From Collinsella sp. (GTDB lineage: Bacteria; Actinomycetota; Coriobacteriia; Coriobacteriales; Coriobacteriaceae): 13,800 nt of DNA. Position 1 is the stretch's first letter. Every line of letters begins with the position of its first letter. A program made the translations under genes and the position numbers. Below, piece by piece: positions 7,172-13,800 of this stretch. The stretch lies in contig WGSQ01000034.1 of the NCBI GenBank assembly GCA_014871605.1, forward strand, positions 1 to 13,800, written 5' to 3'. The notes beneath the pieces are model-generated. The model had not been told where the DNA came from. It was given only the letters and a program-made list of their open reading frames with translations, and ran no database searches.

Positions 7172-7208
7172 ACGTTGTCATTAACGAAATGACAACGTTG
7201 TCATTTCG
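7172..7208. promoter_or_regulatory. Operators of cassette 2, including a perfect 24-base palindrome
   Basis: CGAAATGACAAC followed directly by its exact reverse complement forms a perfect palindrome at 7185-7208, centred on CG. A second copy of its right half, ACGTTGTCATT, lies at 7172-7182, 23 bases before the same half at 7195-7205; its left side is degraded. This matches the roughly two-turn spacing of the cassette 1 operators. TTGTCA at 7198-7203 could serve as a -35 box, but the -10 region (TAAGCA at 7221-7226) is weak. Confidence 0.75.
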
Positions 7209-7213
7209 CAATG

Positions 7214-7232
7214 CCTTCCTTAAGCAGGAAGG
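7214..7232 (+). other. Small leader hairpin upstream of the cassette 2 EIICB
   Basis: CCTTCCT (7214-7220) pairs perfectly with AGGAAGG (7226-7232) across a 5-base loop. No U-run follows, so it is not an obvious attenuator. The remaining leader to 7309 shows only the ribosome site AAAGGAG just before the start codon. Confidence 0.35.
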
Positions 7233-7309
7233 TTTCCGGGCAGTCCTGACCATCCATCGACGACCAGTTCCATCCACATGCATCGCGCATCAAGTAGCAA
7301 AGGAGCTCT

Positions 7310-9088
7310 ATGGACGCCATCGTAAAGATGCTCGAAAAGCATCAACCGTTCTTCGAGAAGATCTCGAGAAACATCTACCTCCAGGCCATCAAAGACGGAT
7401 TCCTTGGGTGCATGCCCATCGTCCTTACCTCTTCGATCTTTCTGCTGATCGCCACCCTTCCCGGCGTAGTTGGAATCACGTTGCCCCAGCCGCTCATCGA
7501 CTGGTGCAACAAGCTGTACAACTTCACCATGGGCGTCATGGGCATCATGGTTGCCGGCACCACCGCCAAGAACTTTACGGCTTCCATGAACCGTCGCATG
7601 CCCGCCGGCAAGGTGCTCAACGACGGCTCCACCATGGTTGCCGCCCAGTGCAGCATGCTGCTGCTCGCTGTTACGCAGTTCACCACCAAGTTCAACGGCT
7701 CCGAGCTTTCTGTCTTCGATTGCACCAGCATGGGTACGCGCGGTCTGTTCTCGGCCTATATCGCCGCGTTCATTACCGTGTGGGTCTATAAGTTCTGCGT
7801 CTCGCGCGATCTGACCATTAAGCTGCCCAAGGAGGTTCCGGGCGCCATCGCACAGAACTTCCGCGACATCATCCCCTTCGGTGGCGCTGTCATCATTTGC
7901 GGCATCATCGATGTGGTTGTGCGCAACCTCATGGGCGTTCCGTTCTCCGAGCTGCTTATCAAACTGCTCTCCCCGCTCTTCACTGCGGCAGAGACCTACC
8001 CCGGACTCATCCTTATTCAGGCAGCCACCGCGTTCTTCTGGTTCATCGGTGTCCACGGCCCTTCGATTGTCCAGCCGGGCATCGACCCCATCCGTCTTGC
8101 CAACCAGGCCGAGAACCTGCAGGTTCTGCTGGCCGGTGGCCACCCCGCCCACTCCCTCACCTTTAACATGTCGCTCGTAGGTGAGTTCGGCGGCACCGGC
8201 GCCACCTTCATCGTGCCGCTTCTGCTGATTCTCTTTATGAAGTCCAAGCAGCTCAAAGCCGTCGGTAAGGCCTCGATTGTCCCTGTTGCCTTCGCCGTCA
8301 ACGAGCCGCTGCTCTTTGGCGCGCCGATGATCCTTAACCCCTACATGCTCATCCCCTTTGTTGCCGCCGGCTGCGTCAACGTGAGTGTTGCCAAGTTCTT
8401 TATCGATAACGTGGGCATGAACGGCTTCTCCTTCGTGGTGCCTTGGGCTACCCCTGCCCCCATCGGCATCTTCATCACCACAAACTTCCAGCTTATCGCC
8501 CTGGTGTTTGTCGCGATCATCATCTTGCTGGACGCCATCATCTACCTGCCGTTCTTAAAGGCATACGATAAGCTGCTCTGCGACCAGGAGGCCGAGCGCG
8601 CCGCCGAGCTGGGTCTCGAGTCCAATGGTGCCGCTGCCATCGCCGCCGACGCCTCTGCGCCCGCTGTCGAGCAGGCCACCGCTTCCGTCGAGACGACCGC
8701 CGCTGCCGCCGAAAGCAAGCCTGTCGCCGATCAGCCCGAGCCTGCCGCCGACGCATCCGCTAAGAAGGATGTCGACGGCCTGAAGGTCCTCGTCCTGTGC
8801 GCCGGTGCCGGCACCTCTGCCATGCTTGCCAACGCCATCAAGGAAGGTGCCGCGCAGACCGGAGAGAACATCGCTTCCTCCGCAGGCGCCTATGGTCAGC
8901 ACACTGCCATCATGGATCAGTACGACGTTATCGTGCTTGCCCCGCAGGTCCGTAGCTACTACAACGACATGAAGGCCGACACCGATCGTCTGGGCATCAA
9001 GCTGCTCGCCCCGCGCGGTAAGGAATATATCGACCTTACTCGCGACCCCGCCGGCGCCATCAAGTGGCTCCGCGAGAACCTCGACTAG
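7310..9088 (+). CDS. lacE: PTS lactose/cellobiose-family EIICB component of cassette 2
   Basis: A 592-residue EIIC-EIIB fusion of the PTS Lac family, paralogous to the protein at 4006-5766 (both contain NIYLQAIKDGFL near the N terminus). The multi-span EIIC channel covers about residues 30-420 with GVHGPS (His249) and VNEPLLF (Glu332). An Ala-rich linker of about 60 residues (about 425-489) differs in sequence from the paralogue's. The EIIB domain has the phosphorylated Cys497 in VLVLCAGAGTS. It brings in a beta-glycoside as its 6-phosphate for the hydrolase encoded 76 bases downstream. The AAAGGAG ribosome site is four to five bases before ATG 7310. It is the first gene of its operon, the reverse of cassette 1. 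The divergent LacI protein and the palindrome at 7185-7208 are the likely control. No EIIA domain is present. Confidence 0.95.
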   Translation: MDAIVKMLEKHQPFFEKISRNIYLQAIKDGFLGCMPIVLTSSIFLLIATLPGVVGITLPQPLIDWCNKLYNFTMGVMGIMVAGTTAKNFTASMNRRMPAGKVLNDGSTMVAAQCSMLLLAVTQFTTKFNGSELSVFDCTSMGTRGLFSAYIAAFITVWVYKFCVSRDLTIKLPKEVPGAIAQNFRDIIPFGGAVIICGIIDVVVRNLMGVPFSELLIKLLSPLFTAAETYPGLILIQAATAFFWFIGVHGPSIVQPGIDPIRLANQAENLQVLLAGGHPAHSLTFNMSLVGEFGGTGATFIVPLLLILFMKSKQLKAVGKASIVPVAFAVNEPLLFGAPMILNPYMLIPFVAAGCVNVSVAKFFIDNVGMNGFSFVVPWATPAPIGIFITTNFQLIALVFVAIIILLDAIIYLPFLKAYDKLLCDQEAERAAELGLESNGAAAIAADASAPAVEQATASVETTAAAAESKPVADQPEPAADASAKKDVDGLKVLVLCAGAGTSAMLANAIKEGAAQTGENIASSAGAYGQHTAIMDQYDVIVLAPQVRSYYNDMKADTDRLGIKLLAPRGKEYIDLTRDPAGAIKWLRENLD

Positions 9089-9103
9089 TTTCCTCCCTCT
9101 GTT

Positions 9104-9130
9104 GGTGCCCGGATCCCCAGTTCGGGCACC
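9104..9130 (+). other. Intercistronic hairpin between EIICB and lacG-like genes
   Basis: GGTGCCCG (9104-9111) pairs perfectly with CGGGCACC (9123-9130) around an 11-base loop. TCTCCC follows, without a U-run. It matches the position of the hairpin in cassette 1 although the gene order is reversed, so it may tune expression of the two genes or protect message ends. Confidence 0.6.
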
Positions 9131-9164
9131 TCTCCCTATTCGTATCCCACAGAAAGGATGACTC

Positions 9165-10586
9165 ATGACCAACCCCATGCAGTTCCCCGACGGCTTTGTG
9201 TTTGGCGGCGCCACCGCTGCTTACCAGGTTGAGGGCGAGACCCGTACGCACGGCAAGGGTAAAGTGCCCTGGGACGATTTCCTAGCTGCTCAGGGTCGCT
9301 TCTCCCCCGATCCCGCAAGCGATTTCTACAACAAGTACCCGGTCGATATCGACCTGTGCCAGCGCTTCGGCATCAACGGTATCCGCGTCTCCATCGCTTG
9401 GAGCCGCATCTTCCCCAACGGCACCGGCGAGATTAACCCCGAGGGTGTCGCCTTCTATCACGAGCTCTTTGCCACCTGCAATAAAGCCGGCGTTATCCCC
9501 TATGTCACGCTCGATCACTTCGATACGCCCGAGGCCTTTTACCAGGACGGTGGCGAGGGCTTTCTGACGCGCACGACGATCGACGCCTTTGTCGAGTACG
9601 CCAAGTTCTGCTTTGCCGAGTTCACCGAGGTCAAGCACTGGTTTACCTTTAACGAGATTCCCGCGACCGCCGAGGGCAGCTTTATCGTCGGCAACTGGCC
9701 GCACGGCGAGAAGTATCGCCTGGACAAGGCCTTCCAGCTCATGCACAACATGATGGTGGCCCACGCCAAGGCTGTTGTCGCCTTCCATGAGGGCGGCTTT
9801 GAGGGCGAGATCGGCATTGTCCAGAACCTGGAGCCCAAGTATCCCCTCGACCCCAACAACGCCGCCGACTGCGAGGCAGCTCGCATGGCCGACGTCATCA
9901 ACAACCGCTGGGTACTCGACGCCACCTTCCGCGGCCACTATGCAGCCGATACCATGGAGGCTGCGACCAAGCTGGCCCATATCGCCGGCGGCGAGCTCGA
10001 CGTCCGCGACGAGGACATCGCCGCGCTGACCGCCGCGCTCCCCTACAACGATTGCCTGGGCGTCAACACCTACAAGTGCCAGTTCCTGCGTGCCGCCGAG
10101 GGCGAAAACGACATCAACCACAATGGCACCGGCGACAAGGGCTCCTCGCGCTGGTTCCTCAAGGGCGTGGGCGAGTCATGCGTGCGCGAAGGCATACCCA
10201 CCACCGATTGGGACTGGATTATCTATCCCGAGGGCCTCTACGACCTGCTGCTCCGCATTAAGAACGATTACCCCAACTACAAGAAGATCTACATCACCGA
10301 GAACGGCATGGGCTATAAGGACGACTTCGAGGACGGCTTTATCGACGACGCCCCTCGCATCGACTATATGCGTCAGCATCTCGCATGGATCCTCAAGGCA
10401 ATCGACGGCGGCGTAAACGTCGACGGTTACTTTGTGTGGTCGCTACAGGACCAGTTCTCCTGGACCAACGGCTATAACAAGCGCTATGGCCTGTTCTACA
10501 TCGACTTTGAGACCCAGAAGCGCTACCCCAAGGCGAGCGCGTACTGGTACAAGAACGTCGCGGAGACCGGCCTGCTCATGGCCTAA
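9165..10586 (+). CDS. lacG: LacG-like 6-phospho-beta-galactosidase (GH1) of cassette 2
   Basis: A complete 473-residue cytoplasmic family 1 glycoside hydrolase. The acid/base is Glu164 in FTFNEIP, close to the family consensus TFNEP; the nucleophile is Glu379 in YITENGMGYKD; the phosphate-pocket residues Ser432, Lys439 and Tyr441 lie in FSWTNGYNKRYG, with Trp433 as in LacG-type 6-phospho-beta-galactosidases. It should split the 6-phospho-glycoside made by the EIICB encoded just upstream. AAAGGA lies six bases before ATG 9165. It is the last gene of the operon and is followed by a strong terminator. It resembles the partial enzyme at the window start more than the one in cassette 1 (for example GENDINHNGTGDKG against GENDLHHNGTGEKG), suggesting that those two come from a recent duplication. 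6-phospho-beta-glucosidase activity cannot be excluded. Confidence 0.96.
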   Translation: MTNPMQFPDGFVFGGATAAYQVEGETRTHGKGKVPWDDFLAAQGRFSPDPASDFYNKYPVDIDLCQRFGINGIRVSIAWSRIFPNGTGEINPEGVAFYHELFATCNKAGVIPYVTLDHFDTPEAFYQDGGEGFLTRTTIDAFVEYAKFCFAEFTEVKHWFTFNEIPATAEGSFIVGNWPHGEKYRLDKAFQLMHNMMVAHAKAVVAFHEGGFEGEIGIVQNLEPKYPLDPNNAADCEAARMADVINNRWVLDATFRGHYAADTMEAATKLAHIAGGELDVRDEDIAALTAALPYNDCLGVNTYKCQFLRAAEGENDINHNGTGDKGSSRWFLKGVGESCVREGIPTTDWDWIIYPEGLYDLLLRIKNDYPNYKKIYITENGMGYKDDFEDGFIDDAPRIDYMRQHLAWILKAIDGGVNVDGYFVWSLQDQFSWTNGYNKRYGLFYIDFETQKRYPKASAYWYKNVAETGLLMA

Positions 10587-10608
10587 CTTCAGCCGCATAT
10601 CCCCTGTC

Positions 10609-10658
10609 GGCCGCATGCGAATCCCTCCACGGGTTCGCATGCGGCCTTTTTTGTTTTT
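10609..10658 (+). terminator. Rho-independent terminator of the cassette 2 operon
   Basis: GGCCGCATGCGAA (10609-10621) pairs perfectly with TTCGCATGCGGCC (10634-10646); after a one-base bulge three more C-G pairs close a 5-base loop. TTTTTTGTTTTT follows. It is 23 bases after the stop codon. Confidence 0.92.
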
Positions 10659-10676
10659 GGTGAGCCCGAGCAGGCC

Positions 10677-10817
10677 GTTTATCTCGATCTGTAACATCTA
10701 GCAGGGATTTTCAATCCTAACTGTTATAGATTTAGACGAACGGGCGACCAGGGCTGAAAGATCTCAATCTGTAACACGTAGCCCACTTTTAACCGTCTAA
10801 CTGTTACAGATCGAGAC
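10677..10817. repeat. Paired palindromic repeat, copy C
   Basis: The first element, 10677-10741 (65 bases), starts GTTTATCTCGATCTGTAACA and ends TGTTATAGATTTAGACGAAC. It is more degraded than in copies A and B, but has its own inner stem GGATT/AATCC. The second, 10761-10817 (57 bases), has arms with TCTCAATCTGTAACA (10762-10776) and TGTTACAGATCGAGA (10802-10816) and loop core CTTTTAACCGTCTA. It starts 19 bases after the terminator. Unlike A and B, the next gene (fic) points the same way, so convergent lacI transcription is not required for the repeat to be present. Confidence 0.9.
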
Positions 10818-10871
10818 AATAAGATAGTCAAATCCGAACTTTCCAAGCAGTTATAAAGCATGGTTTCTAGT

Positions 10872-10950
10872 TTTCGGTATCACGAACATACTTTCGGTAT
10901 CATTTAATGATACTATGATATCGAAAGTATGTTCGTGATACCGAAAGGAG
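10872..10950 (+). promoter_or_regulatory. Long inverted repeat over the fic promoter and ribosome site
   Basis: A 32-base arm (10872-10903) matches the reverse complement of 10915-10946 at 31 of 32 positions, across an 11-base centre. Each arm holds two copies of TTTCGGTATCA or its complement: 10872-10882 and 10892-10902 direct, 10917-10927 (one change) and 10936-10946 inverted, spaced 20 and 19 bases. An inner palindrome GTATCATT-T-AATGATAC sits at 10897-10913. The likely -10 box TATGAT is at 10914-10919, with only a weak -35. The ribosome site AAAGGAG (10944-10950) overlaps the end of the repeat. This is best read as a multi-site operator for autoregulation of fic. Confidence 0.75.
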
Positions 10951-10954
10951 CCGC

Positions 10955-12187
10955 ATGCGCCAGTTCGATTACACCACAGTCCCAGCGGAACTCGAAGCAA
11001 CTCCAATCACCAACCTCCTCCTCTCGATACGCGAGCATAAAGGCCGTCAGCTTGCTCTGAGTCAAGTCAAACCCGAACTTCTATCGTCACTTATGGAGGA
11101 AGCTAAGATCCAAAGCACCCAATCCTCCAACGGACTTGAAGGAATTGTTACCACCCAAAAAAGACTCAAAGCAATCATGGCGTATTCCGCCAAGCCAAGC
11201 TCCCGCGCAGAGGAAGAAATCGCTGGATACCGAGATGTGCTGTCGCTTATTCACGAGCAACACGATTCCATTCCCGTAACGCCATCGGTCATTCTGCAGT
11301 TGCATCGTGACCTCATGGCGCACACGGCAATCTCGTATGGAGGCCATTGGAAAGATGGCGATAACGAAATCGTCTCCATCGACAATCAAGGTAATCGATT
11401 TGTGCGCTTTAGGCCCCCTTCGGCTCTAGCAACCCCGGGACTTATTAAAGAAGCCTGCCAGTCCCTCAACGATGCTTTATCTCGCCAAGTTTGCGATCCC
11501 CTCCTTATATCGCTCCGCTTTATCTTCGATTTTGTTAGCATTCATCCCTTCAACGATGGCAATGGCAGGATGAGCCGGCTCCTTACAACGCTGCTGCTCG
11601 AAAAGACTGGATACGACGTTGCGCGTTACATCAGCATCGAACGACTTATTGAAGACAACAAAGCGCTTTACTACAACGCCCTCGCTGCAAGCTCCACTGG
11701 ATGGAATGAAAATCAAAACACCGAAGTACCCTTTATCCGTTTCATGCTCGGAACAACCCTGGCCGCCTACCGAAAGCTCGAGCAGCGTACCTTAATTGAA
11801 TCAAGCACTCGTCCCATGTCGAAGCAAGCGCGCATCGCTGTTCTATTTCAACAGAGACCCGGCGTCATTAAGAAATCCGACATCCGATCAAACTGCCCCG
11901 ATATCAGCGAGGTTACCGTTAAACGAACCCTCGGTCAGCTTGTTAGCTGCAGCGCAATCGAAAAAACAGGAGCGGGTCGTTCGACGGGCTATATACTCAA
12001 AGACGTCCATGCTCTAGAACTATTCTTGCAATCCACAATACCCGACAGCGAGGCCGCAATAACAAAAGAGGCTCCAAAGGATAAGCTTCTTGAACGTGTA
12101 AACCGCGCCGAGGATGAAAGCAGAGAGGGGCTCTATGAAGACTACGATTCATTCTCAAGGGACATAAAGACGAAATACGGAGTCTAG
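10955..12187 (+). CDS. Fic-domain protein, class II, with C-terminal winged helix
   Basis: A 410-residue Fic-family protein, predicted to transfer AMP or another nucleotide-derived group to hydroxyl side chains of target proteins. The catalytic motif HPFNDGNGRMSR is complete (His197 to Arg208), with the catalytic His and the phosphate-binding GNGR loop. An inhibitory motif of the (S/T)xxxE(G/N) type, SNGLEG with Glu62, is near the N terminus, making this class II: self-inhibited, without needing a separate antitoxin. Residues about 285-355 look like a winged helix (DISEVTVKRTLGQLVSCSAIE), as in many Fic/DOC-type regulators that may bind DNA. AAAGGAG lies just before ATG 10955. It stands alone with its own elaborate operator. 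It is more AT-rich than the cassettes: two 60-base stretches (11521-11580, 12001-12060) have 28 and 30 G+C, against 42 in 9961-10020. This suggests separate acquisition. Its target is unknown. Confidence 0.92.
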   Translation: MRQFDYTTVPAELEATPITNLLLSIREHKGRQLALSQVKPELLSSLMEEAKIQSTQSSNGLEGIVTTQKRLKAIMAYSAKPSSRAEEEIAGYRDVLSLIHEQHDSIPVTPSVILQLHRDLMAHTAISYGGHWKDGDNEIVSIDNQGNRFVRFRPPSALATPGLIKEACQSLNDALSRQVCDPLLISLRFIFDFVSIHPFNDGNGRMSRLLTTLLLEKTGYDVARYISIERLIEDNKALYYNALAASSTGWNENQNTEVPFIRFMLGTTLAAYRKLEQRTLIESSTRPMSKQARIAVLFQQRPGVIKKSDIRSNCPDISEVTVKRTLGQLVSCSAIEKTGAGRSTGYILKDVHALELFLQSTIPDSEAAITKEAPKDKLLERVNRAEDESREGLYEDYDSFSRDIKTKYGV

Positions 12188-12295
12188 TCATATCCCAGAA
12201 TAGTCTCATCCTTGTTGCCCAAAATTATTTACGCGTCATTGTGAAGCGATAATCCCCGCGCCGGCAGGGGGCAGAAGTATCGCCTGCAGCGTTAG

Positions 12296-12762
12296 CTAGC
12301 AGATGACCTGCGTGTGCTCCTCGATGGCAGTGCGGTCCTCGGCGGTAATACCCGGCTCGCACACCACGGCGTCCAAACTGTCCAGGCGGCAGAAGGTGTA
12401 GAAGTCGCGCTTGCCGATCTTGCTGGAGTCGGCGATCAGATAACGCGAGTCGGCCTTGCTAAAGGCGAGCTGCTGGATACGACCCTCATCCATATTAGAC
12501 GTAGACACGTCGCCATCCAGAATGCCGTTGGCGCCGATAAACGCCGTGTCAATCCCTAGTGCGCGCAGGGTATCCTCGGCCATGGGGCCCACAAAGGCGG
12601 CGGTGCGGCGACGGTACATGCCGCCCACCGGGCACAGCTCGCAATCCTCGCGCGCCTCGAGCAGGCTAAAGGCCGAAAGCGAATTGGTCACATAGATGGA
12701 AGACAGTTTGTCGGTGACTCGGAGAGCGCCAATGCGATCTCACGACGGTTGCGCGTATTGTC
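12296..12762 (-). pseudogene. Broken DeoR-family sugar regulator, C-terminal sensor half
   Basis: The frame from the stop at 12296-12298 back to 12739 encodes most of a DeoR C-terminal effector domain: VTNSLSAF, a GGMYRRRTAAFVGP segment, DTAFIGANGI, and YLIADSSKIGKRDF near the C terminus. The N-terminal helix-turn-helix is absent. The frame is blocked by TGA at 12740-12742, but the adjacent frame between about 12718 and 12750 reads NRREIALALSE, which joins naturally to VTDKLSSIYVTNSL. This implies a single-base frameshift near 12716-12735, with further loss upstream of about 12762. A GTG at 12691 opens a 131-codon frame, but that would begin inside the domain. It lies downstream of, and on the same strand as, the EIICB gene ending at 12854, and was probably that system's regulator. 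Bases 12188-12295, between it and fic, show nothing recognisable. Confidence 0.8.
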
Positions 12763-12783
12763 TCAATTAGATACTCAACGAAA

Positions 12784-12818
12784 TACGGCCCCGCAGCTCA
12801 ATAAGCTGCGGGGCCGTA
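12784..12818 (-). terminator. Terminator-like hairpin after the minus-strand EIICB gene
   Basis: A perfect 15-base-pair stem (TACGGCCCCGCAGCT at 12784-12798 with its complement at 12804-12818) has a 5-base loop. On the minus strand it is followed by TTTCGTTG, a short U-run. It lies 35 bases after the EIICB stop codon and separates it from the broken regulator. Confidence 0.75.
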
Positions 12819-12853
12819 CCATACACCGACGAATCAACGACGAAGTGCATCCA

Positions 12854-13800
12854 CTATTTGGCCAGCTCCTGAACGATCCAGTCAATTGCACCTTCGGGAT
12901 CGTTGGTAAGGTCGATATACTCCTTGCCCCTTGTGGTGAGCAGTTTAATTCCAAGGCGATCGGTATCGGCCTTCATAGCGTCATAGTACATGCGTGCCTG
13001 GGGCGCCAGAACAATCACGTTGTACTGATCCATCGTCTCATAGTGGCTTCCGTACGCACCGGACTGAGAAACCAGATCGATACCCTTAGCAGCGGCACCT
13101 TCGCGAAGAGCATTTGCCAAGAGAGTCGAAGTGCCGGCACCCTGGCAAAGCACAAGCACGCGGATCTGCTCCGCCTTGTCCTTTACCGCCTCGAGAGCTT
13201 TTGCGACATTTTCCTGTGCGGCAATAGCATCTGCATCCGAGGTTCCTGCAGTCTCCTTTGCAGACTCTTCCAAACAAAGCTGATGGTCATACGCCTTGCA
13301 GAACGGATAGTAAATCACAAAGTCGACGACCAACAGCACTGCCATCAATACGAGAGAACGCAGATCGAGACCCGTGGTGAGGAACGCACCAATTGGGCCG
13401 GGAAGCGCCCACGGCATGGTATACATGGGGGCGTTCATTCCAATGACGTCAATGAATAATTTACCGATAATGGCGTTGACCATAGGAGCCACTAGGAAGG
13501 GCACGAACATATAGGGATTGAGAACAATCGGCATACCGAAGATAACGGGCTCGTTAACTCCAAAAATCACCGGGATAATCGATGCCTTGCCCATGGCTTT
13601 AAGCTGCTTGGAGCGCATAAACATGATCAGGATAATAGGAACGATGAACGTGCAGCCAGAACCGCCCAGACCGCCGATGAAGCTTGTAAAGTCCTGCGTG
13701 AGAGCAATTGACGGGTGTCCACCTGCTTGGAAAACCTCAAGATTGGTAACGGTATTGCCGTAGAGCGCAGCATTGATCGGACTCATGACAACCGAAGCAC
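12854..13800 (-). CDS. lacE: PTS lactose/cellobiose-family EIICB component, 3' part
   Basis: A partial gene entering from the right edge, open to base 13800 and ending in TAG at 12854-12856. It encodes the second half of EIIC and the whole EIIB of a Lac-family PTS permease. The EIIC part begins ASVVMSPINAALYGN, just after the expected GIHG motif, and includes GVNEPVIF with its conserved Glu. A linker rich in Ala, Glu and Lys follows, then EIIB with the phosphocysteine (codon 13145-13147) in VLVLCQGAGTS. It transports and phosphorylates a beta-glycoside at the membrane. It is on the opposite strand to cassettes 1 and 2 and has a broken DeoR-type rather than a LacI-type regulator beside it. The sequence is a clear paralogue, but the linker and loops differ, so its substrate may also differ. 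The ATG at 13784-13786 is internal and is not the start. Confidence 0.94.
   Translation of the reverse strand, partial: ASVVMSPINAALYGNTVTNLEVFQAGGHPSIALTQDFTSFIGGLGGSGCTFIVPIILIMFMRSKQLKAMGKASIIPVIFGVNEPVIFGMPIVLNPYMFVPFLVAPMVNAIIGKLFIDVIGMNAPMYTMPWALPGPIGAFLTTGLDLRSLVLMAVLLVVDFVIYYPFCKAYDHQLCLEESAKETAGTSDADAIAAQENVAKALEAVKDKAEQIRVLVLCQGAGTSTLLANALREGAAAKGIDLVSQSGAYGSHYETMDQYNVIVLAPQARMYYDAMKADTDRLGIKLLTTRGKEYIDLTNDPEGAIDWIVQELAK

Noticed and set aside
7209..7309. BglG/LicT-type antiterminator site in the cassette 2 leader
   Set aside because: The leader hairpin at 7214-7232 has no overlapping terminator with a U-run and no antiterminator gene is nearby.
852..10817. Repeats as a CRISPR array
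   Set aside because: Only three widely separated copies, each internally palindromic, with genes rather than short spacers between them and no cas genes.
12296..12691. A functional 131-residue protein from GTG 12691
   Set aside because: It would start in the middle of the DeoR sensor domain, and coding similarity continues upstream through a frameshift.

Overview
The window looks like a carbohydrate-utilisation region of a GC-rich, gut-associated Coriobacteriia genome, most likely Collinsella or a close relative. That is inferred from the gene content (many phosphotransferase-system (PTS) and 6-phospho-glycosidase cassettes), the GC-rich codons and the AGGAG-type ribosome sites; no marker gene proves the taxon.

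Layout. Positions 1-737 hold the 3' end of a family 1 glycoside hydrolase (LacG-like 6-phospho-beta-galactosidase), closed by a strong terminator. Two complete cassettes follow. Cassette 1 (1008-5766) is a LacI-type repressor on the minus strand, divergent from LacG-like enzyme then lactose-family PTS EIICB. Cassette 2 (6024-10586) has the same parts with the two structural genes swapped: LacI repressor (minus), divergent from EIICB then LacG-like enzyme. Next come a class II Fic protein (10955-12187), a broken DeoR-family regulator (12296-12762, minus), and the 3' part of another lactose-family EIICB on the minus strand (12854 to the window end), with a terminator between the last two.

How the genes work together. 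Each EIICB imports and phosphorylates a beta-galactoside or related beta-glycoside. The neighbouring hydrolase cleaves the 6-phosphate product in the cytoplasm. The LacI protein probably represses its own cassette and itself through palindromic CG-centred operators. The EIIA protein that must feed phosphate to these EIICBs is not in the window.

The most unusual structure is a pair of imperfect palindromes, 65 and 57 bases long and 18-20 bases apart. It occurs three times in the same orientation, at 852-993, 5862-6001 and 10677-10817, each just after a cassette's terminator. The two complete cassettes are therefore each bounded by copies of it. All twelve arms carry one motif, CTCRATCTGTAACANNTAG, with a few substitutions, and some arm differences are compensatory. 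I do not recognise it as a named repeat family. A second notable structure is a four-half-site inverted repeat spanning the promoter and ribosome site of the fic gene.
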